Origin: NZ13-RE01 sp049718665
GTDB lineage: Bacteria; Dictyoglomota; Dictyoglomia; Dictyoglomales; Dictyoglomaceae
Assembly (NCBI GenBank): GCA_049718665.1
Contig: JBNARO010000009.1
Span: 1-60,053 of the forward strand
DNA: 60,053 bases
Direction: 5' to 3'
Made by a program: the position numbers and the translations under genes. The first letter of the stretch is position 1. Each line of letters opens with the position of its first letter. The notes under the pieces were generated by a model. It searched no databases, was not told where the DNA came from, and was given only the letters and a program-made list of their open reading frames with translations. Positions 43,556-52,407 of the stretch are shown here, piece by piece.

Positions 43556-44297
43556 GTTTAAAGAAAAAGAATTAGTGTTTATTCCCTTTTTTGTTGCAGG
43601 ATATCCTTCTTTTTCGTTCTTAGAAGATTTTTTATTAAAACATAAAGAGAGGATAGATATATTGGAATTGGGTATTCCTTTTTCAGATCCTATAGCGGAT
43701 GGTCCCATTTTAGAAGAAGTAAATTACCAAGCTATAAAAAGAGGGGTTAATCTTAGAAAAACCTTAAATTGGCTTAAAGATACAAATATTCCCAATTTTA
43801 TTCCTACAATTCTCCTTCTATATCTAAATCTAATTTATCAGAATTTAGAGGAAAATCTTAAAAAGATTAAAGATGTAGGAGTAGAAGGATTAGTTATTCC
43901 TGACCTTCCTTTAGAAGAGGCAGAGAATTTGATGCCTATTTTTAAAAAATATAATTTGGACTTAATCCTTTTTCTTTCTCCAACTACAAGAAAGGAAAGA
44001 AGAGAAAGGATATTAAAGATAGCGGAAAGTTTTATTTATTGTATATCAGTAAAAGGAATAACAGGAGAAAGAGATGAATTATCATCTGACGGAATAAATT
44101 TTATAAGAGAAATAAGAGGAAAAACAGATAAACCTTTGGTTTGGGGATTTGGAGTAAATAAAAAGGAACATATAAGGTCCTTAAAAGGATTAGTGGATGG
44201 AATAATAATTGGAAGTGCTTTTGCAAAAAGAATATTGGAAGGAAAAGATTTAGAGTCTTACTTTTTAGAATTAGCTGACACAACATATTATCTATAA
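43539..44297 (+). CDS. trpA: Tryptophan synthase alpha subunit
   Basis: Cleaves indole-glycerol phosphate and passes indole to TrpB, 252 residues. Catalytic Glu in LELGIPFSDPIADGPILEE, catalytic Asp in GLVIPDLPLEEA, phosphate loops at GFGVNKKEHI and IIGSAFAK. Last gene of the trp operon; its final 10 bases lie inside the end of the convergent dppC-like gene. No terminator is visible between the two. Confidence 0.95.
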   Translation: MRILNKFKEKELVFIPFFVAGYPSFSFLEDFLLKHKERIDILELGIPFSDPIADGPILEEVNYQAIKRGVNLRKTLNWLKDTNIPNFIPTILLLYLNLIYQNLEENLKKIKDVGVEGLVIPDLPLEEAENLMPIFKKYNLDLILFLSPTTRKERRERILKIAESFIYCISVKGITGERDELSSDGINFIREIRGKTDKPLVWGFGVNKKEHIRSLKGLVDGIIIGSAFAKRILEGKDLESYFLELADTTYYL

Positions 44298-45160
44298 TAT
44301 CTTGGATCCAAAACATCTCTTAAGGCATCTCCAAAAAGATTAAAGGCAAGGACTAAAATCATAATAGCCATTCCTGGGAAGAATACAGTCCAAGGTGCAT
44401 ATCTTAAATATTGTCTTGATTCGCTAAGCATAGCTCCCCATTCTGGAGTAGGAGGCTGTGCTCCAAGACCTAAAAAGGAAAGTCCTGCAGCTTCTAAGAT
44501 AGCAGAAGCAATTCCTAAGGTTGCTTGAACAATAATAGGAGCTAAGCAGTTTGGCAGAATATGTCTAAAGAGAATTCTTACAGGACTTATTCCTAAGGCT
44601 CTTGCAGCATTTACAAAATCCTTGCTTTTAACTGAAAGAATAGTTGCCCTAACAACTCGTGTATAGTTAGGTATTGCCACAATACCTACTGCAATCATAG
44701 CATTACTTAATTTTGGTCCTAAGATTGCCATAATTCCAATAGCCAAAAGAATAGCAGGAAAAGCAAGCATTATATCAATTAATCTCATTACTAAAATGTC
44801 CCACCATCCCCCTAAATATCCTGCAGATGCTCCCAAAAGAGTTCCCACAACTACCGCTAAAGAAACTGAAATAAATCCAACAGTTAAAGATATCCTTGAG
44901 CCATATATTACTCTACTAAAGATATCTCTTCCTGCATAATCAGTTCCAAAAGGATGTTTTAAAGATGGAGGTTTTAGCCTATCCTCAAGATTTTGAGAGA
45001 TAGGGTCATAAGGCGAGATAAATTTTGCAAAAATTGCTAAGAATATGAATATTAAAAGAAGAGATCCCCCCACAAGCCCTGTCTTATGTCTTTTAAATCT
45101 TGAGAGGGCTTTTTTCCAAAGAGTCTGAGAGTATATTTTGATTAATTCTTCTCTATTCAT
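44288..45160 (-). CDS. Dipeptide/oligopeptide ABC permease (DppC/OppC type)
   Basis: Permease of 290 residues with a hydrophilic N terminus, the OppC_N-like segment (RRFKRHKTGLVGGSLLLIFIFLAIFA), the family stretch HPFGTDYAGRDIFSRVIYGSRISL, and an EAA-type loop (NAARALGISPVRILFRHILPN). It overlaps the DppB-type gene by eight bases. It ends the operon, so dppD and dppF ATPases are missing here. Confidence 0.93.
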   Translation of the reverse strand: MNREELIKIYSQTLWKKALSRFKRHKTGLVGGSLLLIFIFLAIFAKFISPYDPISQNLEDRLKPPSLKHPFGTDYAGRDIFSRVIYGSRISLTVGFISVSLAVVVGTLLGASAGYLGGWWDILVMRLIDIMLAFPAILLAIGIMAILGPKLSNAMIAVGIVAIPNYTRVVRATILSVKSKDFVNAARALGISPVRILFRHILPNCLAPIIVQATLGIASAILEAAGLSFLGLGAQPPTPEWGAMLSESRQYLRYAPWTVFFPGMAIMILVLAFNLFGDALRDVLDPRYYR

Positions 45161-46157
45161 ATCTTATCCTCGGATCTATAAAAGCATATAATATATCTAT
45201 TATAAGATTTATAAATACAAAAACCACCGCAGAAAGCAATATACACCCCTGAACTAAGGGATAATCTCTCGCCATAATAGCATCATAAACAAGTCTTCCC
45301 ATTCCAGGCCAAGAAAAAATTGTTTCTGTCATTATAGCTCCTCCCAATAAAAATCCAAATTCTAATCCAATTACAGTTATTACAGGAATCAAAGCATTTC
45401 TCAATGCAGATCTAAATATAATTTTTCTTTTAGGTAATCCCTTTGCAAAAGCAGCAAGAATATACTCTTGGTTTAAAACCTCTAACATGCTTGATCTTGT
45501 CATTCTTGCAATAATTGCCATAGGAACTGTGGATAAAGCAAGACCAGGAAGAAAAAGATGGTAAATAGAATCAAAAAGAGCCCTCCAATTTCCTGTCAAT
45601 ATGCTGTCTAAGATAAAAAAGTTTGTTATAACTTTCAAATCTATAGAAACATCCAATCTTCCTGAAGGAGGGAACCATCCTAAGACTAAGGCACCTATCC
45701 ATATAAACATAAGTCCTAACCAGAATATGGGCATGGACACTCCAGTAAGGGCTAAAATCATAATTATAGTATCTATAATAGAACCTTGATGGGTAGATGC
45801 GTAAATTCCAGCCAAGATTCCAATAACACTTGCTAAAATTATAGCAAAGAGGCTTAATTCAATAGTAGCTGGGAAACGGTGCATAACTTCTCTAAATACA
45901 GATTCTCTTGTGAAAATAGATCTTCCTAAATCTCCTTGGATTGCTCTTCCTAAAAACACTAAATATTGATAAAAAAGAGGCTTATTTAAACCTAACTCTT
46001 CTCTAAGCCTTTCCAGTTCTTCCTGGGTTGCCCTTTCTCCTAAAATAATCCGTGCTGGGTCCCCAGGGATAAGTCTTACTAACATAAAAGAAAAGAAAGA
46101 AACACCAATTAAAATAGGAATTACTAAAAGCAATCTTTTAATTATGTATCTCTTCAT
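45153..46157 (-). CDS. Dipeptide/oligopeptide ABC permease (DppB/OppB type)
   Basis: Permease of about 334 residues. It has the usual N terminus RYIIKRLLLVIPILIGVSFFSFMLVRLIPGDPA and the EAA-type loop FAKGLPKRKIIFRSALRNALIPV, ending DPRIRYE. An open frame reaches 46205, but that extension crosses the strong hairpin at 46177-46206; the ATG at 46157 fits the family's N terminus. Second gene of the operon. Confidence 0.93.
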   Translation of the reverse strand: MKRYIIKRLLLVIPILIGVSFFSFMLVRLIPGDPARIILGERATQEELERLREELGLNKPLFYQYLVFLGRAIQGDLGRSIFTRESVFREVMHRFPATIELSLFAIILASVIGILAGIYASTHQGSIIDTIIMILALTGVSMPIFWLGLMFIWIGALVLGWFPPSGRLDVSIDLKVITNFFILDSILTGNWRALFDSIYHLFLPGLALSTVPMAIIARMTRSSMLEVLNQEYILAAFAKGLPKRKIIFRSALRNALIPVITVIGLEFGFLLGGAIMTETIFSWPGMGRLVYDAIMARDYPLVQGCILLSAVVFVFINLIIDILYAFIDPRIRYE

Positions 46158-46176
46158 AGCTTCATTCTCATTTCTT

Positions 46177-46206
46177 ATTGCCCCCAAGGAAGATCTTGGG
46201 GGCAAT
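46177..46206 (-). terminator. Hairpin between peptide-binding protein and permease genes
   Basis: A perfect 12-bp stem (ATTGCCCCCAAG / CTTGGGGGCAAT) with a six-base loop, nine bases after the binding-protein stop and 20 before the permease ATG. It has the same position as the hairpins at 23501-23521 and 26720-26739. Confidence 0.75.
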
Positions 46207-46214
46207 ATTTAAGA

Positions 46215-47789
46215 CTACTCTTTCCAGACCCTATATAATGGCTCACTTCCTGTAGGATGAGGAATATAATTATGAACTGTCTTTTTTGCTACTATTGGAG
46301 GCGTAGTATGGGCTATTATTACCCAAGGAACATCTCTGTGTACAATCTCGCAGGCTTTTTCATAAAGTTGAGTTCTTATCTTTTTATCTGCTATAGTTTG
46401 AGCTTTAATTAAAATTTCATGTAATTCATCAGAACGGTAAAATGCTATATTCCCTGCACTTCCCTTTACTGCATTATCCTTATCTAATAATACATAGAAG
46501 AAATTGTCTGGATCTCCGTTATCTCCAATCCATCCAAGAAATGCCATGTCATGCTCACCATTTTCAGTCTTTTGCAGATATGTTCCCCAATCATAAGTTA
46601 CAATTTCTGCCTCAATTCCTACCGCTTTAAGATAACTTTGAACTGCTTCTGCAAGCTTTCTTGGCTGAGGATTATAGGGACGAGGAACAGGCATTGCCCA
46701 AAGAGTAGTTTTAAATCCATTGGGATATCCTGCCTCTTTCAGAAGTTCTTTAGCTTTTGCTGGATCATAAGGATAATCTTCTATTTTATCATTATATCCC
46801 CAAAGGGAAGGAGGAATAGGGTTCTTTGCTACTATTGCAAGACCTTTTCCAAAGAAAGCCTCTACTAATGCCTTTTTATCAATAGCATAATTGATAGCTA
46901 ATCTTACTTTTACATTATCAAAAGGCTTTTTATCCATGTTCATTGCTAAATATCCCACATTTAAACTTGGTCTTAATATAACTTGTAGATTTGGATTTGC
47001 TCTTGCCCTTTCCACATCTTCAGGATTTACTCCATCCATTATATCGATAGTTCCAGCTTCTAATTCCATAAATCTTGCAGAATTATCAGGAATAGACCTA
47101 AATATAACTCTATCAAGATATGGAGCCCCATCCCAATAATCTTTATTAGCTTCTAATACTATCTTATCTCCCTTAGTCCAAGATACAAATTTAAATGCAC
47201 CTGTTCCCACAGGGTTTTTAAAGAAATCTTCCCCATATTTCTTTATAGCGGTAGGGCTTGCAATAGCAAAGCAAGTCATAGCAAGGTTAGATAGGAAGGG
47301 AGCAAGTGGCTTCTCAAGAGTAAATCTTACAGTATATTTATCTACAACGGTCACAGATTTAACAACTCCAGGAAAACCACCAAACATATATCCCCAATAC
47401 TCAAACTCTCCTCCAAAATGATATGGGTTCTTCTTATCCATCCAACGGTCAAAATTAAATTTTACAGCTTCTGCATCAAACTCTGTTCCGTCATGGAACC
47501 TTACACCTTTTCTAAGGCGGAAAGTCCAAACCTTTTGATCCTTAGATACAGTCCAAGAAGTAGCTAGAGATGGAACAACTTCAGTATTATTAGATTTATA
47601 TTTTACTAAGGTATCAAAGATTTGATGAGTAACTCTTAAAGATTCACCATCAGTAACATTGATAGGATCAAGTTTTACCGAATCACCACCTCTTCCAAAA
47701 ACTAATGTTCCACCTTTTTTAGGAACAGCGGAAGTCCCAACAGAACTAACAACGAGAAGAATCAAAAGAAAAACAAAAAACTTCCTCAT
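46215..47789 (-). CDS. Dipeptide/oligopeptide ABC substrate-binding protein (family 5)
   Basis: Family 5 solute-binding protein, 524 residues. Signal peptide MRKFFVFLLILLVVSSVGTSA without lipobox. Typical segments: GGTLVFGRGGDSVKLDPINVTDGESLRV, WTFRLRKGVRFHDGTEFDAEAVKFNFDRW, VRLAINYAIDKKALVEAFFGKG and the C-terminal GWIGDNGDPDNFFYVLLD. Substrates in this family include peptides, nickel and oligosaccharides; in thermophiles, sugar oligomers are common, so peptide specificity is not certain. Well-placed promoter upstream. Confidence 0.92.
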   Translation of the reverse strand: MRKFFVFLLILLVVSSVGTSAVPKKGGTLVFGRGGDSVKLDPINVTDGESLRVTHQIFDTLVKYKSNNTEVVPSLATSWTVSKDQKVWTFRLRKGVRFHDGTEFDAEAVKFNFDRWMDKKNPYHFGGEFEYWGYMFGGFPGVVKSVTVVDKYTVRFTLEKPLAPFLSNLAMTCFAIASPTAIKKYGEDFFKNPVGTGAFKFVSWTKGDKIVLEANKDYWDGAPYLDRVIFRSIPDNSARFMELEAGTIDIMDGVNPEDVERARANPNLQVILRPSLNVGYLAMNMDKKPFDNVKVRLAINYAIDKKALVEAFFGKGLAIVAKNPIPPSLWGYNDKIEDYPYDPAKAKELLKEAGYPNGFKTTLWAMPVPRPYNPQPRKLAEAVQSYLKAVGIEAEIVTYDWGTYLQKTENGEHDMAFLGWIGDNGDPDNFFYVLLDKDNAVKGSAGNIAFYRSDELHEILIKAQTIADKKIRTQLYEKACEIVHRDVPWVIIAHTTPPIVAKKTVHNYIPHPTGSEPLYRVWKE

Positions 47790-47873
47790 AACTTAAACCT
47801 CCTAATTGAATTTTAGAAAAGGGTTCATCCCCTTCCTTCCCCTAATAAAGCGTCGTTGCTTTTAACAAGATTG

Positions 47874-47902
47874 AATATATATAATAAAAATTATTTTGTC
47901 AA
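47874..47902 (-). promoter_or_regulatory. Promoter of the dipeptide-type ABC operon
   Basis: TTGACA (47902-47897), 17-base spacer, TATATT (47879-47874) on the minus strand. Its -35 box is six bases from the -35 box of the divergent promoter. The ~85-base leader holds only an unremarkable AT- and C-rich stretch before the AGGAGG ribosome site. Confidence 0.75.
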
Positions 47903-47908
47903 TAAAGC

Positions 47909-47937
47909 TTGACATTGTTCAATATTTTGTTTAATAT
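47909..47937 (+). promoter_or_regulatory. Promoter of the 90-residue protein gene
   Basis: TTGACA (47909-47914), 17-base spacer, TAATAT (47932-47937), then AAGGAGG before the ATG at 47969. A partial palindrome TTGACATTGTTCAA covers its -35 box. Confidence 0.75.
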
Positions 47938-47968
47938 TTTAGTATAAGTTTTCCATAAGGAGGACAGC

Positions 47969-48241
47969 ATGAAAAATTTGTATCACTATCCTATAAGAGT
48001 AAATTTAGAAAATACAGGCATACCTTCTTCTTTTATCTGGAATGGTAGATATTATAGAATTCAGAAGATAGAGAAAAGTTGGGAGTTAACTTATAAAGCT
48101 TTAGGAGAAAAAGGATATAAATATTACTTTAGAGTCAAAGCAGAGGATCAAAATTATTATTATGATATTGCTTACGACTCTCTTCTTAACGAATGGTTTT
48201 TAGAAAGAGTAGATTCTAAATCTTTCTTATTAGTCCCGTAA
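47969..48241 (+). CDS. Small DUF6504-like protein
   Basis: A 90-residue cytoplasmic protein rich in aromatic residues. The pattern (IPSSFIWNGRYYRIQKIEKSWEL ... YYFRVKAED ... WFLERV) resembles the DUF6504 family, small proteins often encoded near DNA-repair genes. Here the neighbour is lexA, convergent, with 26 bases of 3' overlap. A role in the SOS response is possible but only suggested by neighbourhood. Strong promoter and ribosome site (AAGGAGG) support a real gene. Confidence 0.75.
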   Translation: MKNLYHYPIRVNLENTGIPSSFIWNGRYYRIQKIEKSWELTYKALGEKGYKYYFRVKAEDQNYYYDIAYDSLLNEWFLERVDSKSFLLVP

Positions 48242-48806
48242 CTTTTCCAAGGATTATAAAGGGATCAAAAATAGGAGAATAGTTAGAATTGGCAGGCTCT
48301 AAATAGAGCCTGCCTTCTTTTTCTCTCAAATATTTTATGGTAGTCTCATCTCCTACTAATGCTACAACAATATCCCCTATCTCTGCTACAGATTGTTTTT
48401 TAACAATTACAATATCTCCATCTAATATATGGGCATTTTCCATACTATCTCCTTTAACTCTTAATGAGAAAAATCCTTCACTTCCCTTTAAAAGGATCTT
48501 GGGGACAGGAATATAGTCTTCAATAAATTCTGGACTCTCTACAGGATATCCTGCTTTTATACTTCCTACTAAAGGAATATAGGTAAGGTTTCCTTCAGTA
48601 AAATTTTTCCATCGAAATTTTCCAGAAGAATCTTTTTCTAAAAATCCCTTTTTAGTCAGAGTCATAAGGTGAAAATATCCAGAGCCTGAAGACTTTAAAC
48701 CCAAAGCTTTTGATACTTCCCTTACTGTGGGAAAGCTTCCTGTTTTTTCCCAAGTTTTTCTTATATATTCTAAAACTTCTCTCTGCCTCTTACTTAATTT
48801 TTTCAT
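48216..48806 (-). CDS. lexA: LexA repressor
   Basis: SOS repressor, 196 residues. N-terminal winged helix (LSKRQREVLEYIRKTWEKTGSFPTVREVSKALGL); self-cleavage between A85 and G86 (SIKAGYP); catalytic Ser121 in KGDSMENA and Lys158 in DETTIKYL. All are intact, so RecA-triggered autocleavage is expected. Its ATG follows directly on the tldE-like stop (TAAATG), so it is the last gene of a five-gene operon rather than having an autoregulated promoter directly in front. No LexA box was identified with certainty. Confidence 0.95.
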   Translation of the reverse strand: MKKLSKRQREVLEYIRKTWEKTGSFPTVREVSKALGLKSSGSGYFHLMTLTKKGFLEKDSSGKFRWKNFTEGNLTYIPLVGSIKAGYPVESPEFIEDYIPVPKILLKGSEGFFSLRVKGDSMENAHILDGDIVIVKKQSVAEIGDIVVALVGDETTIKYLREKEGRLYLEPANSNYSPIFDPFIILGKVTGLIRKI

Positions 48807-50135
48807 TTAAAATTCTGTTACTCCTGTAAAGTTAAATTCCTTTATCTTTAATCCAGGAACAGAACAAAATCCTGTTAAGAAAGGAACAATAACCTTTTCA
48901 GAGGATATAGCTTCTACATTTTTTAATGCTTCCAAAAAGCTTTGAGTAAATCTTAAATTCTTAACAGGCTTTTTTATTTTACCATTTTCTATAAGAAAAG
49001 TCCCATCTCGAGTCATTCCTGTAGCTAATACATTAATGGGATCTAAAAAAGCATTTACATAATGAAATCTTGTAACTAATATTCCTTTTTCCACTGAAGA
49101 TATTAGATCTTCTAATTTTTTATCTCCTGTGAGAAAGAAAAGGTTAGAAGGAAGAGGTCCGAAGGAATTTACTGCAGGAAGAGCATGCCCTGTAGATTCT
49201 TTCTTTTCTTTTATTGCTGTTTCAGTATCATATACAGGTCCCAACGCAACTCCTTCTTTCACTAAATCTACATGCTTCTTAGGAACCCCTTCAAAATCAA
49301 AGGGAATAATTATACCCTGTGGATCTAATCCATCATCATAAATATTAACTAAAGGGCTGAAAATTTTCTGCCCCTGATATAAAGATAAAAAGGATCTTTT
49401 TTCCTGAGCCGCTTTTGCAGAAAAACCAAAATAAGAAACCTGTTCCATAATTTCTGCCACTGCTAATGGCTCAAGAATTACTGTGTATCTTCCAGGCTCT
49501 AAATCTTCAGGATTTCTACCTTCTAAGCATTTTTTAAGAGTCATATCAGAAAGATATTCAAAATCTATAGAATCTAAATCTTTACCTGTACTTTCTTGAC
49601 ATCCTGAAGAGGTATCACTCATATACATTACCTTTCCATGAGCAAAAGAAAGAGTCCCATAAGCAAAAAGACCATTGGAGTTTATAACTGAAAGCTCATT
49701 TATACTTTCAGTTATCGCTCCATAAGTATTTAAACTTTTTGATTCTCCTTTCTTAATAATATCTTTCACAATATTTGCTCTTTTTTCAGGAGAAGGGGCA
49801 AAAAACTCATTTTTTGTTTGGGAGTAAACTTGAGGCTGTGGAAGAATTAATTCCTCCATATCAGGCTGGTTTTTTATTAGTGATTTTAAAGTAGCAATAA
49901 GATTGTTTATACTTTCTTCATCAATTTTACTTACATGTGCTACCGCTTTCTTCTTCCCTTCTCCCACTCTTACAAAAAGATTCAGACTTTCTTCTGCTAC
50001 ATTTTGATGAATAACGTTATTGGCAAAACGAGTTAATTCCTCAGAAGTTATGTTTAAGACTAACTCTTTTTTCTCAAAGGGAAGTTTCCTCATTAAATTT
50101 TCCAGAAAATTATATGTTCTCTCCTTTCCCCACAT
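48807..50135 (-). CDS. TldD/PmbA-family protein, TldE-like (non-metal partner)
   Basis: 442-residue partner subunit of the TldD/TldE protease family. It shows the family's N-terminal ELTRFANNVIHQNVAEESLNLFVRV and C-terminal LVTRFHYVNAFLDPINVLATGMTRDGTFLIENGKI, but no HExxxH motif, as usual for TldE/PmbA. In E. coli TldD-TldE matures microcin B17 and degrades CcdA; in thermophiles the natural substrate is unknown. Its start shares one base with the tldD stop. Confidence 0.92.
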   Translation of the reverse strand: MWGKERTYNFLENLMRKLPFEKKELVLNITSEELTRFANNVIHQNVAEESLNLFVRVGEGKKKAVAHVSKIDEESINNLIATLKSLIKNQPDMEELILPQPQVYSQTKNEFFAPSPEKRANIVKDIIKKGESKSLNTYGAITESINELSVINSNGLFAYGTLSFAHGKVMYMSDTSSGCQESTGKDLDSIDFEYLSDMTLKKCLEGRNPEDLEPGRYTVILEPLAVAEIMEQVSYFGFSAKAAQEKRSFLSLYQGQKIFSPLVNIYDDGLDPQGIIIPFDFEGVPKKHVDLVKEGVALGPVYDTETAIKEKKESTGHALPAVNSFGPLPSNLFFLTGDKKLEDLISSVEKGILVTRFHYVNAFLDPINVLATGMTRDGTFLIENGKIKKPVKNLRFTQSFLEALKNVEAISSEKVIVPFLTGFCSVPGLKIKEFNFTGVTEF

Positions 50136-51568
50136 TATTTACCACCTACCTTTACTTTTCTAAAGCGAGCGGGAGAAACTCCATGCCCTACCCGAGCAAT
50201 CTGCATGGGTTCTCCTTTTCCACAATTGGGAACTCCCCATACTCTCCAGTATTTTTCGTTAGCAATAGCATCACAGCTTCTCCAAAATTCATAAGTTATT
50301 CCAGTATAATATGGATTTTTGTAGATTTTACCTATCTTTCCATTCTTTATTTCATAGGCTATCTCACATCCAAAATGAAAATTTAACCTTTTATCATCAA
50401 TAGACCAATTCTTAATAGTACTCATATAAACTCCATTTTTTGTGGACTCTATAATTTCCTCAAGGGATTTGTCTCCAGGAAGTAAATTAATATTTGTCAT
50501 TCTAATTATAGGAATCCTGTTCCAACCATCAGCTCTCATAGTTCCATTAGATGTTTCTCCAATAATTTTTGCAGTCTCTCTGGAAGTTAAATATCCCACA
50601 AAAAGACCATCTTTCACTAAATAACTCTTCTGAGCGGGAACTCCCTCATCATCATAGGCAAAGGAACCCAATCCATAAGGATGCGTAGCATCCGCAACTA
50701 TATTTATGATTTCAGAGCCATATTGGAATTTTCCCTTCTTATCTAAGGTTAAGAAACTTGTTCCCGCAAAACTTGCTTCTGTTCCTAATACCCTGTCCAA
50801 TTCTGTAGAATGTCCACAGGATTCATGAATCTGTAATGCTAACTGGGTTCCATCTAATATTAAAGTTGTAATCATTTCAGGTAGAGGTTCTGCCTTTAAA
50901 AGGGCTACTGCTTCCTTCGCAATTTTCTCCGCATTTTCTAAAAGGTTTAATTCCTCAATAAATTCCCATCCCGCTTTTCTATAATCTCCACCAAAGGAGT
51001 TAGGATAGGATCTCCTTTGAAGATCATTTCCCTCAATAGCAAAAGCAGAAATTCCCGCTCCACTTTCTAATATACTTTGCTCAATCTCAGAGCCTTCACT
51101 ACTTAGGAAGATTTTATCTTCCTTGAAAAACTCCATCTCAGATATTGCAATAGATATTCCGGGAACCATTCTCATAATCTTATTGGTCTCAAACAAAAGA
51201 TTTAATTTTTTATCAAAAGGAATAGTGAAGGGATCAATTTTGTAACTACTCTTCCACTGAGCCTTACTGGGAGTTAAAGGAGATAATTCCACTTTATCTT
51301 TATTTACAGAAGCACTTGCCTTAGCAATAGCAAAAGCCTTATCTACGATAGATTTAAAATTTTCAAGATTAAAAGATGATGCAAATCCCCAAGCTCCTTT
51401 ATATAGAATCCTTACTCCAAAACCATAGGTTTCATTAATATTGCCAGTTTCCAGTATCCCATTTTTTACTCTTAATTCTTCTTTTTGTCTTCTCACAATT
51501 CTCACATCTACATAGTCTACCCCTAATCTACTGGCATAATTCAAAATTTCCCTTCCAATACCATGCAA
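50135..51568 (-). CDS. tldD: Metalloprotease TldD
   Basis: Catalytic zinc subunit, 477 residues. The metal-binding motif is HESCGH at about residues 247-252 (QIHESCGHSTELDRVLG), followed by ASFAGTSFL and the conserved DDEGVPAQKSYLVKDGLFVGYLTSRETA. The substrate channel should form with the TldE-like protein encoded directly downstream. AAGGGAGGG precedes the ATG. It follows the PHP phosphatase gene by 16 bases. Confidence 0.94.
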   Translation of the reverse strand: MHGIGREILNYASRLGVDYVDVRIVRRQKEELRVKNGILETGNINETYGFGVRILYKGAWGFASSFNLENFKSIVDKAFAIAKASASVNKDKVELSPLTPSKAQWKSSYKIDPFTIPFDKKLNLLFETNKIMRMVPGISIAISEMEFFKEDKIFLSSEGSEIEQSILESGAGISAFAIEGNDLQRRSYPNSFGGDYRKAGWEFIEELNLLENAEKIAKEAVALLKAEPLPEMITTLILDGTQLALQIHESCGHSTELDRVLGTEASFAGTSFLTLDKKGKFQYGSEIINIVADATHPYGLGSFAYDDEGVPAQKSYLVKDGLFVGYLTSRETAKIIGETSNGTMRADGWNRIPIIRMTNINLLPGDKSLEEIIESTKNGVYMSTIKNWSIDDKRLNFHFGCEIAYEIKNGKIGKIYKNPYYTGITYEFWRSCDAIANEKYWRVWGVPNCGKGEPMQIARVGHGVSPARFRKVKVGGK

Positions 51569-51584
51569 AATCTTTCCCTCCCTT

Positions 51585-52394
51585 CTAAAGATTTATATAG
51601 TAAGGCATTCTTTTGTTAAAAAGGGATACTCTCTTAAAACCCAATTTTTTAGCTAACTCGTAGGACTCTCTTATATTTTTCCCAACATCTTCTGGGGTAT
51701 GAGCATCAGATCCAAAAGTCAATGCAATATTATAAGAAGCTAAGATTTCTAAGAAGACTGGAGAAGGATATATCTCATTCACAGGTCTTCTTAATCCAGA
51801 AGTATTTATTTCTATACTAACTTCTCTTTCCTTTATTAACTTTGCCAAACTTTTATAAATATCCATTATATTTTCAGGGGGTCTATGTCCCCACAATTTC
51901 ACAAGATCAATATGTCCTATAATGTCAAAAAGGTCGCTTTTTATTGCCAATTCCAATCTTTGAAAATAATCTATAAATATTCTTTCTGATTCTTTCTTCC
52001 ATCGAGGATCATTAGGATTAATATCAAAACCAAATCCATGATTTAACCAATGAATAGATCCAATCACATAATCAAAATCTTTAAACTCCTCTAATAATCT
52101 TCTAATCTCCTCCTCTTTATCAGGAAGATAGTCCATTTCAAGCCCAATTTTTACAGGATATTTTCTCTTTAGCTTTTTCAAAAAGCTAATATATTCCTCT
52201 AAGTTAGAATCACACCAAGATTCGGTATTAGGTAAATCTTTATATATAGATCTAAACTCTTTAAACCTATGTCCATGTTCAGATATTCCTATCTCCTCTA
52301 TTCCCTCTTTCTTCCCTTTCTCCCAAAATTTCTCAAACCACTCTTCAGAAAAAGGTCCTTTTTCTAAGTGCATATGATAGTCTATAATCATCAA
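51585..52394 (-). CDS. PHP-domain phosphoesterase, histidinol-phosphatase-like (HisJ family)
   Basis: PHP-fold metal-dependent phosphatase of 269 residues. Metal ligands visible: DYHMH at the N terminus, SEHGH, GLEMDYL, IGSIHWL, IGHIDLVKLWG and FGSDAHTPEDVG. This arrangement is that of HisJ/HisK-type histidinol-phosphate phosphatases. No other his genes are in the window, so a different substrate is possible. Second gene of the epimerase-PHP-tldD-tldE-lexA operon. Confidence 0.82.
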   Translation of the reverse strand: MMIIDYHMHLEKGPFSEEWFEKFWEKGKKEGIEEIGISEHGHRFKEFRSIYKDLPNTESWCDSNLEEYISFLKKLKRKYPVKIGLEMDYLPDKEEEIRRLLEEFKDFDYVIGSIHWLNHGFGFDINPNDPRWKKESERIFIDYFQRLELAIKSDLFDIIGHIDLVKLWGHRPPENIMDIYKSLAKLIKEREVSIEINTSGLRRPVNEIYPSPVFLEILASYNIALTFGSDAHTPEDVGKNIRESYELAKKLGFKRVSLFNKRMPYYINL

Positions 52395-52407
52395 TTTTCT
52401 CCCCTCT

